5,170 nucleotides of DNA, from contig MFAF01000100.1 of NCBI GenBank assembly GCA_001774505.1, positions 1,539 to 6,708 of the forward strand, read 5' to 3'. The stretch comes from Candidatus Coatesbacteria bacterium RBG_13_66_14. GTDB lineage: Bacteria > RBG-13-66-14. The position numbers and the translations under genes were made by a program. Each line of letters begins with the position of its first letter. The stretch's first letter is position 1. The notes beneath the pieces were generated by a model, which saw only the letters and a list, made by a program, of their open reading frames with translations, made no database searches and was not told where the DNA came from. This document shows positions 1 to 4,915 of this stretch, in pieces.

Positions 1-11
1 ACGGCCCACGG

Positions 12-1577
12 TCAGCTCTTCTTCCGGACATGCCGGCGCCTGCCCCGCGACCGCCGCGGCTTCTTCGCGTCGTCCACCCCTTTGACCGTCAGCTCGTCGA
101 AAGGCTGGAGCGGGTTAGCCTGCATGACTATCTCCCGCCCGAACTCCTCCTGCAGACGGTCGAGGACGGCGGGGTGCCGGTTCTCGAGGATCTGCACGAC
201 GTTGGGGTTGCAGACGAGCTGGACCGTGGATTCCCCGGCCTGGCAGAGCGCCCTCCGGAGGGTGTTCTCCACGTGCAGGGCCAGGGACGTATCGGAGAGC
301 ACCAGCCCGGTGCCCCCGCAACCGGGGCATCGGCCGGTCATCTGGGCCGTGACGCTTCGCCGGACCCGTTTCCGGGTCATCTCGACCAGCCCCAGGTCGC
401 TCATCCGCCGCACGCGGGTCTTGGACCGGTCCTTCTGCAGGGCCTGGCTGAGGCGCTTGACCACCTCGTCGCGGTGCCCCTGGATCTCCATGTCTATGAA
501 ATCTATGATGATGATGCCGCCTATGTCCCGGAGGCGGAGCTGGCGGGGTATCTCCACCGCCGCCTCCAGGTTGGTCTCGAAGACCGTCCGCTCCAGGTCC
601 GTCTTGCCGATGTTCTTGCCGGTGTTGACGTCAATGGAGGTCAGCGCCTCGGTCTGCTCGATGACGATGTAGCCGCCGCACTTGAGCCAGACCCGCCGCT
701 GGAGCATGCGCTCCAGCTCGCGCTCGACGCCGTAGGCCTCGAGGAGGGGGTAGCGGCCCGAGTAGAGCTCGATGCGGGTGGAGAGCTTCGGGGCGGTGCG
801 GCGGGCGAAGTTCCGGATGCGGTTGTAGAGCTCCCGGTCGTCAATGACGAGGGAGTCCACCTCTTCGGAAAGGACGTCCCGGATGATGGAAAACACCAGC
901 CCCAGGTCGTCGTAGACCAGGGCCGGTGCTTCGCTTTTTTTCGCCTTCCGGACTATCTCCCGGGAGAGCCGGTTCAGGTAGCCCATCTCGGCGCGGATGG
1001 CCGTCTTGGAGGAACCCTCGCCGACGGTGCGGACGATGAACCCGGTGTCGCCCGCGCGCAGGTTCTTCACCAGCTTGCGCAGGCGGTTGCGCTCGGAAGC
1101 CGAGGCTATCTTGCGGCTGACGCCGACGTGATCGGCGTAGGGCATCAGCACCAGGTAGCGTCCGGCGATGGTGATGTTGGCGGTGGCCCGGGGACCCTTC
1201 TTCCCGATGGGCTCCTTGGTAATCTGGACGAGAATCTCCTGGCTCCGGGAGAGGAGCTTCTCGATGGGCGGAACCTCGCGCCGGCGGCCCCGCCGGTGGT
1301 CTATCAGGTTGTCGTAATCCTCGTCCAGGAAGGCGCCTATGTCCTGCGCGTCGGTGACCAGATCTTCGGCGTGAAGGAAGGCGTTGCGCTCGAGCCCGAT
1401 GTCTATGAAGGCCGCCTGAAGCCCGGGGAGAACCTCGCTAACACGTCCTTTGTATATGTTCCCGACGATGTGACGAGCATCGGCGGATTCGGTCATTATC
1501 TCCACCAAATCCTCGTCCTCGAGCGTGGCCACCCGAGTCTCGAGGGGGGAGACGCTGACCAAGATTTCTTTTTTCAA
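12..1577 (-). CDS. rng: Ribonuclease E/G family endoribonuclease (RNase G-like)
   Basis: A 521-residue protein of the RNase E/G family, which makes single-strand cuts in AU-rich RNA for rRNA maturation and mRNA decay in the cytoplasm. Visible parts: an S1 RNA-binding domain at about residues 36-125 (VGNIYKGRV at 38-46, then FIDIG and AFLH); the 5'-sensor/RNase H-like core that follows; the catalytic Mg-binding segment SIDVNTGK at 314-321 (D316, N318) and IIIIDF at 355-360 (D359), matching the D303/N305/D346 set of E. coli RNase E; the Zn-link CPGC at 417-420, which in the family joins two subunits. The length is that of RNase G or a minimal RNase E; there is no long C-terminal degradosome scaffold, only a basic tail (about 506-521). 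The S1 domain carries an acidic/basic insert near 84-104. The start is TTG at 1577, supported by GAGG six bases upstream and by the N-terminal match to RNase G. It has its own promoter and a long leader. RNase G and short RNase E cannot be separated from sequence alone. Confidence 0.96.
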   Translation of the reverse strand: MKKEILVSVSPLETRVATLEDEDLVEIMTESADARHIVGNIYKGRVSEVLPGLQAAFIDIGLERNAFLHAEDLVTDAQDIGAFLDEDYDNLIDHRRGRRREVPPIEKLLSRSQEILVQITKEPIGKKGPRATANITIAGRYLVLMPYADHVGVSRKIASASERNRLRKLVKNLRAGDTGFIVRTVGEGSSKTAIRAEMGYLNRLSREIVRKAKKSEAPALVYDDLGLVFSIIRDVLSEEVDSLVIDDRELYNRIRNFARRTAPKLSTRIELYSGRYPLLEAYGVERELERMLQRRVWLKCGGYIVIEQTEALTSIDVNTGKNIGKTDLERTVFETNLEAAVEIPRQLRLRDIGGIIIIDFIDMEIQGHRDEVVKRLSQALQKDRSKTRVRRMSDLGLVEMTRKRVRRSVTAQMTGRCPGCGGTGLVLSDTSLALHVENTLRRALCQAGESTVQLVCNPNVVQILENRHPAVLDRLQEEFGREIVMQANPLQPFDELTVKGVDDAKKPRRSRGRRRHVRKKS

Positions 1578-1583
1578 CCAAAA

Positions 1584-1587
1584 CCTC
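1584..1587 (-). promoter_or_regulatory. Ribosome binding site of the RNase E/G gene
   Basis: On the minus strand this reads GAGG, six bases before the TTG at 1577-1575. It decides the start: the frame has no better-placed ATG or GTG with the conserved N-terminal strand (KEILVSVSPLETRV) intact. A perfect 10-base palindrome, GCTTTAAAGC at 1590-1599, lies just upstream of it and could keep the site in a small open AU-rich setting. Confidence 0.7.
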
Positions 1588-1631
1588 GTGCTTTAAAGCT
1601 GGGCGAACCGAGGCAGGCCGTATTGTGACCG

Positions 1632-1654
1632 GCCGGGGAGCCGAGCGCCCCGGC
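1632..1654 (-). repeat. GC-rich stem-loop in the RNase gene leader
   Basis: GCCGGGG (1632-1638) and CCCCGGC (1648-1654) are perfect complements around a 9-base loop, with a possible extra G-C pair inside (1640-1646). The left arm overlaps a second option, GGCCG (1616-1620) with CGGCC (1630-1634), so only one of the two can form at a time. No U-run follows on the minus strand, so it is not an intrinsic terminator. Confidence 0.6.
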
Positions 1655-1667
1655 GGACACAAAAGCA

Positions 1668-1695
1668 GGGTTCCGACGACAAGACGACGGAACCC
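1668..1695 (-). repeat. 8-bp stem-loop in the RNase gene leader, weakly attenuator-like
   Basis: GGGTTCCG (1668-1675) pairs perfectly with CGGAACCC (1688-1695) across a 12-base loop that itself holds an ACGAC direct repeat (1676-1680 and 1684-1688 region). In the RNA of the RNase gene the stem is followed by TGCTTTTGTG, a short broken U-run. That could give weak attenuation, but the run is too poor to call a terminator. Confidence 0.6.
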
Positions 1696-1774
1696 CCGGT
1701 GGTTCGGGCGGACGACTGATCTGGAGCCGTTGGCCTGCATTATCGGTTCACAAGAGGGTAAAAAAGGTAAAAGG

Positions 1775-1789
1775 GTTAAACCGTTTAAC
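1775..1789. promoter_or_regulatory. 15-bp palindrome at the RNase gene start point (candidate operator or 5' hairpin)
   Basis: Two perfect 7-base arms, GTTAAAC (1775-1781) and GTTTAAC (1783-1789), flank a single central base. It begins only about four bases downstream of the predicted start at 1793. As DNA it is placed where a repressor would block transcription; its core AAACGGTTT on the minus strand is loosely like sites of LacI-family regulators. As RNA it could fold into a 5'-terminal hairpin. The symmetry is seen; either role is inferred. Confidence 0.5.
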
Positions 1790-1799
1790 TTACGCCCAC

Positions 1800-1829
1800 A
1801 GTATAACAGAAGAACCCCCCAAAAGTCAA
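1800..1829 (-). promoter_or_regulatory. Sigma-70 promoter of the RNase E/G gene (extended -10)
   Basis: Minus strand: -35 TTGACT (1829-1824), an 18-base spacer, and -10 TATACT (1805-1800), each one mismatch from the consensus. TG at 1808-1807, one base before the -10, makes it an extended -10. The predicted start is near 1793. It lies downstream of the pckA terminator, so the RNase gene is probably its own transcription unit. Confidence 0.8.
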
Positions 1830-1860
1830 CGTGTTGTGCGAATCCATCTCCTCAAGGCTC

Positions 1861-1894
1861 CGCCCCGATCCCCTTCGGGGGCATCCCTGGGGCG
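1861..1894. repeat. Long imperfect hairpin with a UUCG tetraloop
   Basis: CGCCCC (1861-1866) pairs with GGGGCG (1889-1894). Inside, GAT (1867-1869) pairs with ATC (1883-1885) past one bulged C, and CCCC (1870-1873) pairs with GGGG (1878-1881) around TTCG (1874-1877), the classic stable tetraloop on the plus strand. No T-run follows on either strand, so this is not a simple terminator. It lies between the pckA terminator and the RNase gene promoter, in a stretch with no supported gene. Confidence 0.6.
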
Positions 1895-1908
1895 GCCGGT
1901 CCGGCCGC
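1892..1908. repeat. Perfect 8-bp GC inverted repeat
   Basis: GCGGCCGG (1892-1899) and CCGGCCGC (1901-1908) are exact reverse complements around one base. The left arm shares bases 1892-1894 with the neighbouring hairpin, so the two structures compete or stack. A weaker CTTCG/CGAAG pair (1911-1915 with 1925-1929) follows. Function unknown; a protein-binding site, an extragenic repeat unit, or a structured 3' end are all possible. Confidence 0.55.
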
Positions 1909-1951
1909 TTCTTCGGTATCGAAACGAAGCCGGGCCGCCGCCGGTTCCCTA

Positions 1952-1985
1952 TAAAAAAACGGCCGTCCGGGGGGCGGCCGTCTTT
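1952..1985 (-). terminator. Rho-independent terminator of pckA
   Basis: CGGCCGT (1975-1981) pairs with ACGGCCG (1959-1965), and the stem can be extended inward to ten pairs (one G-U) with a three-base loop. On the minus strand the stem runs straight into TTTTTTT (1959-1953). It sits 14 bases past the pckA stop codon. On the plus strand only a poor T-run follows, so it is mainly one-directional. Confidence 0.88.
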
Positions 1986-1998
1986 AATCACGCGAAAA

Positions 1999-3786
1999 CT
2001 AGCCGCAAGCGGCGCAAACGGACCGGACGATCACGGGGTCCACGGCGTACTTCTCCAAGAACTCGCGCCGCTCCTTCAGCATCTTCTCCACCCAAGCCCG
2101 GTACTCGTCCATCCGACCGGCCTTGGAGAAGAACAGCACGGGGTTCAGAATCTCCGCGGGAACCTTCGCCAGGAGCGCTGTGTTGGCGGGCGAGTCCACG
2201 TCCACGATCTCGTAACCGAAGTCGGGGTCCTTCTTCCAGACTACCTCCCCCTTGAGCATGGCCTCGAGCATGGCGGAGGAGTGGGGTATTTTCACCTTCA
2301 GCGCCTTCCCCGCTTTTACGTCCAGGGCGTCGCCGCCGATCCAGCCCGTGTTCATGGCCCAGCAGACCACGCCCGGCATCGTGGCCACCAGCTCGGCGAA
2401 GCGCTTCGGCTGGAGCCCGTTCTGTTGGGGGAAGAAGGGCTGGGTGAACGGGCTGCGGGTCCGGCCGCGCTCCTTGCCGGCCGCCGAGGTCTTGGTCGTC
2501 TCGCCGAGCATGAAGTACCCGCCGGCCTGCTCGGGGCTGGCGAAGCGGATGATGCCCGGGTAGGCCGCGTCGGGGCCCTCGTCGCGGTTGAGGATGCCCA
2601 TGTACCTGAGCGGCGGAATCTTGTGCAGGTCGGCCGCGTTCTTTATCGCCTTCATCGGGATGATCGAGCGCCCGTTCTGGGCCCAGACGAGGAAGTCCCA
2701 ACCGTCGGCGGGGATGTCGTACTGGTTCACCACCTCGTCAATCTTGACCTCCCCCCGGATGAACTTCTCCACGTTTCCGGCGGGGACCTTCGTGGCGAGG
2801 AGAATGTCGTGATAGCGCTTTATCTCCTCCACCGTCAGCCGCCCCTTGGAGAAGTCGAACTTGCCCTTTTCGTCCACGTACACGTTCTCGGTCCAGGCGG
2901 AGGGGTCCAGGGTACCGGCGTAAATCACCGGCTCGGACTCCTCGGTCAGCCCGTAGGTTTTGGCGAAACAGCCGTTCTCGGTGATGGAAATCTCGCCCCC
3001 GGGCCACAGGGTCACCATGTCGTCCTGGATGGGCTGGGTCAGCTCGCCCTGCTTGGAGAAGGTGGTGGTGGTCTTCCCGGTGCCCGAAAGGCCGAGGATG
3101 GCCATGGTGACGGTCTTCCCGCCGATGGTCACCGCCTTGGCCCCGGCGTGGAGCGTGAGTCCGCCGCGCTGGTATGTGTACTCGTTGAGCATGCGCAGGG
3201 CGCCCTTTTTGCTCTCGCCGAAGTAGTCCGCCCCGATGACGTAGGTGGTCCAGTTGTCCAAGTCCACGAGCATGGCCTGGCCGCCGGGCATCCCTTTCGC
3301 CTCCAGGGCCGGCGTCATGACCAGGCGGAAGGAAGGCTCGAAGGGCCGGGCGAGCTGTTCTTTAGTCTCCACCATCTCCCGGGGGAAGGACAGTATCTGC
3401 TGCATGGCGGCGACGTTCGCTATGTCCAGGGTGTAGAGCCACTGCACTCCGACGGCCCGCGGGCCGAGGCCCTCGTAGCCCTGGATATCTATCAGAGTCC
3501 CCTGCTCCTCGACGTACTTCCTGACGCTCTCCACCAGGCAGGCGGCGGATTCGAGGTCAATAGTTTTCCCCGAGTACCGGCCGGCGTCGGACTCGGCGGC
3601 GACGATGTAGGTGAACTGGGCCTTGCGGGCTTTGTTGAAGGTTATCTTATTCAGGCTGCCGTAAGCCGTCTTCACCACCGCCGGGGTGTGCTCCAGGGCC
3701 AGCTTCCGGAGTTTATCCTGAGTCGGGTTGGTGATGTAGGTCACCTTGAAGGGGTGAAGCTCATCCATGGTAATTCGTGGACTCAT
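1999..3786 (-). CDS. pckA: Phosphoenolpyruvate carboxykinase, ATP type, divergent
   Basis: A 595-residue cytoplasmic enzyme of the ATP-PEPCK fold, expected to interconvert oxaloacetate and phosphoenolpyruvate with CO2 and a nucleotide. Family marks that can be aligned to E. coli PckA: Y188 and K193/K194 in YFGESKKG (Y207, K212/K213), H213 (H232), the P-loop GLSGTGKTT at 232-240 (K238/T239 for K254/T255), the paired acids DD at 255-256 (D268/D269), NGCFAKT at 271-277, R373, the Arg-rich GKERGRTRS at 437-445 and NTGW at 479-482. Differences: the usual GDDEHGW reads QDDMVTLW, the N-terminal RSPKD block is not recognisable (G69-R70 may supply the Arg), the protein is about 55 residues longer than E. 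coli PckA (540), and it ends in CAACG. The ATG at 3786 has GGAG five bases upstream; the next Met (residue 7) has no such site. Flanked by its own promoter and terminator. PEPCK is the best call; nucleotide preference is less certain. Confidence 0.9.
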   Translation of the reverse strand: MSPRITMDELHPFKVTYITNPTQDKLRKLALEHTPAVVKTAYGSLNKITFNKARKAQFTYIVAAESDAGRYSGKTIDLESAACLVESVRKYVEEQGTLIDIQGYEGLGPRAVGVQWLYTLDIANVAAMQQILSFPREMVETKEQLARPFEPSFRLVMTPALEAKGMPGGQAMLVDLDNWTTYVIGADYFGESKKGALRMLNEYTYQRGGLTLHAGAKAVTIGGKTVTMAILGLSGTGKTTTTFSKQGELTQPIQDDMVTLWPGGEISITENGCFAKTYGLTEESEPVIYAGTLDPSAWTENVYVDEKGKFDFSKGRLTVEEIKRYHDILLATKVPAGNVEKFIRGEVKIDEVVNQYDIPADGWDFLVWAQNGRSIIPMKAIKNAADLHKIPPLRYMGILNRDEGPDAAYPGIIRFASPEQAGGYFMLGETTKTSAAGKERGRTRSPFTQPFFPQQNGLQPKRFAELVATMPGVVCWAMNTGWIGGDALDVKAGKALKVKIPHSSAMLEAMLKGEVVWKKDPDFGYEIVDVDSPANTALLAKVPAEILNPVLFFSKAGRMDEYRAWVEKMLKERREFLEKYAVDPVIVRSVCAACG

Positions 3787-3791
3787 CCCTG

Positions 3792-3823
3792 CTCCGTGGG
3801 TTCACGGTCTTTACCGAAGACCG
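3792..3823 (-). promoter_or_regulatory. Ribosome binding site and leader hairpins of pckA
   Basis: GGAG (minus strand, 3795-3792) lies five bases before the ATG at 3786 and supports that start. Just upstream is a 7-bp stem, CGGTCTT (3805-3811) with AAGACCG (3817-3823). A second, 5-bp stem, CCGTG (3794-3798) with CACGG (3803-3807), would tie up the GG of the ribosome binding site. The two stems share 3805-3807, so they exclude each other. The pairings are seen; any switching is inferred. Confidence 0.5.
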
Positions 3824-3863
3824 GCACTTGTGAAAAAAATCTCATAAAAGACAAAGTGGTTAG

Positions 3864-3892
3864 ATATTAACATAACCCTTGACGCCTTCCAA
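3864..3892 (-). promoter_or_regulatory. Candidate sigma-70 promoter of pckA
   Basis: Minus strand: -35 TTGGAA (3892-3887), a 17-base spacer and -10 TAATAT (3869-3864). Both boxes match the consensus at four of six bases, but the spacing is ideal and the region is the only AT-rich patch upstream of the gene. Predicted start near 3857, giving a leader of about 70 bases. Confidence 0.5.
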
Positions 3893-3911
3893 CCCCGGTC
3901 CGTGCTAAGAT
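3879..3911 (+). promoter_or_regulatory. Candidate promoter of the methyltransferase gene (extended -10)
   Basis: TGCTAAGAT at 3903-3911 fits an extended -10 (TG, one base, then TAAGAT). TTGACG at 3879-3884 resembles a -35 but is 21 bases away, longer than the usual 16-18, so the extended -10 may work largely alone. The start would fall near 3918, leaving only about ten bases of leader. The -35 box is two bases from that of the opposing pckA promoter. Confidence 0.4.
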
Positions 3912-3916
3912 GGTCC

Positions 3917-3922
3917 GGGAGG
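3917..3922 (+). promoter_or_regulatory. Ribosome binding site fixing the methyltransferase start
   Basis: GGGAGG, six bases before GTG at 3929-3931. It chooses this GTG over an in-frame GTG at 3902, which would have no such site and would lie inside the putative -10 box. Confidence 0.8.
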
Positions 3923-3928
3923 AAAACC

Positions 3929-4915
3929 GTGCTGGCACCGCCCGAGAAGCTGCTCTTGGAAGAGGCCGGCGACCCCGGTGGGAGGATCCTGGCCTGGGAC
4001 CTGGACTCCGCCGAACTGACGGCCGACCTCGGACGCCCGTCCCGGGAGCTCGTCGCAGTGGAGGACGGACTGGCCGCCGTCCGCAATCTGCCCCCCGGGG
4101 AGGCCCTCCACGCGTGTTTCCCGCCCGACCGCCCGTTCGATCTCATCGCCCTGGTGGGGGACCGGGACCGCGAACGGGGCCGGGCGCGGATAGCCTGGTC
4201 GGCGAACCATCTGGACCGGGAGGGGACGCTCCTCGTCGTCGGGGAGAAGGTAGGAGGGATAGAAGGTTACCGCCGACACCTCGAGGAGCGCTTCGGGCGG
4301 GTCGAGACGGTCTCGCGGTACCACTGCCGCCTGTGGCGCTGCGCGGACCCGAAGGGGGGCGAACCACCCGACACCGACCCCCGGCCCGCGTACGAGATCC
4401 CCGGCCTGGGCGCGGTGCATTCCCTCCCCGGCGTCTTCGCCTGGCGCGCCCTGGACGGGGGGACGGAGCTCCTGCTTAAAAACCTCCCGGAACAGTGGGA
4501 GGGGAAGAAGGTCCTCGACCTGGGCTGCGGGAACGGTGTGCTCGCCCTGCACGGGGCGGTGAACGGCGCGGGGAAGGTCACCGCCCTGGACTCGTCGGCC
4601 CTCGCATTGGCCTCGGCAAGAGCTACCCTGGCCGGATTCGATATGGCGGAGGTCGTAGCCGCCGAGGCGTGCGACGGGCTGGACGGCCTCTACGAGGTCG
4701 TGCTCTGCAACCCGCCCTTCCACCAGGGATCGGGGCACGCGGGCAGCCTGATCGAAAAATTCGTCGAGGCCGCGGCGGGCGCGCTGCGCGAGGGGGGGAA
4801 TCTGTGGATGGTGCTGCGGCGCGAGCTTCCCGCGGAAAGGCTGCTGGGGGACCGATTCAGCGACCGGACCCTGTCGCTGCGTGGCGGCTACCTCGTCTGC
4901 CGGGCGGTGAAGTAG
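3929..4915 (+). CDS. rsmC: RsmC-like 16S rRNA (guanine-N2) methyltransferase
   Basis: A 328-residue protein with the two-domain plan of RsmC/RlmG enzymes: a degenerate N-terminal methyltransferase-like domain (about 1-140, with WDLDSAEL near 23-30 but no intact SAM loop) and a catalytic C-terminal MTS domain (about 158-328). In the latter, GVFAWRALDGGTELLL (168-183) matches the family lead-in, VLDLGCGNG (195-203) is the SAM-binding motif I, D221 is the likely ribose-binding acid, and NPPFHQG (261-267) is motif IV, the hallmark of N-methylation of guanine exocyclic amines. E. coli RsmC (343 residues) makes m2G1207 in 16S rRNA; RlmG acts on 23S G1835. The family is clear, but which rRNA base is modified is inferred. 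It starts at GTG with a strong ribosome binding site, is divergent from pckA, and ends with its last 59 bases overlapping the opposite gene. No terminator is seen after it. Confidence 0.88.
   Translation: MLAPPEKLLLEEAGDPGGRILAWDLDSAELTADLGRPSRELVAVEDGLAAVRNLPPGEALHACFPPDRPFDLIALVGDRDRERGRARIAWSANHLDREGTLLVVGEKVGGIEGYRRHLEERFGRVETVSRYHCRLWRCADPKGGEPPDTDPRPAYEIPGLGAVHSLPGVFAWRALDGGTELLLKNLPEQWEGKKVLDLGCGNGVLALHGAVNGAGKVTALDSSALALASARATLAGFDMAEVVAAEACDGLDGLYEVVLCNPPFHQGSGHAGSLIEKFVEAAAGALREGGNLWMVLRRELPAERLLGDRFSDRTLSLRGGYLVCRAVK

Larger units (their letters stand above)
1578..1793 (-). promoter_or_regulatory. Long structured 5' leader of the RNase E/G mRNA
   Basis: From the predicted transcription start (about 1793) to the TTG codon there are about 215 transcribed bases with no convincing gene. 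Reading along the RNA, the leader shows the 1775-1789 palindrome at its extreme 5' end, a U/C-rich tract with almost no G (1754-1774, formed by repeated GGTAAAA-type units on the plus strand), an 8-bp stem (1688-1695 with 1668-1675, 12-base loop), a 7-bp GC stem (1648-1654 with 1632-1638), a competing 5-bp pairing (1630-1634 with 1616-1620), then the ribosome binding site. The stems are read directly from sequence. A regulatory role is inference, by analogy with the long, hairpin-bearing rne leader of E. coli, through which RNase E controls its own mRNA. Confidence 0.5.

Noticed and set aside
30..1628. 532-codon open frame on the plus strand, opposite the RNase gene
   Set aside because: It is antisense to a clear family gene, has a Pro/Gly/Leu/Val/Asp-rich make-up with no domain, and is explained by few stop codons in GC-rich DNA.
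1668..1695. Intrinsic terminator within the RNase leader
   Set aside because: The stem is good, but the following TGCTTTTGTG is not a proper U-tract; kept only as a stem-loop.
1785..1991. Small minus-strand frame (68 codons, or 20 codons from an ATG near 1844 with GAGGAG just before it)
   Set aside because: The longer version runs through the terminator hairpin and the shorter one overlaps the -35 and -10 boxes of the RNase promoter. No homology is recognised, and the Shine-Dalgarno-like GAGGAG is too close to the ATG.
1831..3870. 679-codon open frame on the plus strand, opposite pckA
   Set aside because: It runs through the pckA terminator and the whole antisense of PEPCK, with His/Gly/Leu-rich composition and no motif; a GC shadow.
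3902..3928. Upstream GTG start adding nine residues to the methyltransferase
   Set aside because: It has no ribosome binding site, lies in the likely -10 region, and the GTG at 3929 has an excellent GGGAGG at ideal spacing.
3905..4738. 277-codon open frame on the minus strand inside the methyltransferase gene
   Set aside because: Antisense to a gene with intact SAM and NPPF motifs; no motif of its own.
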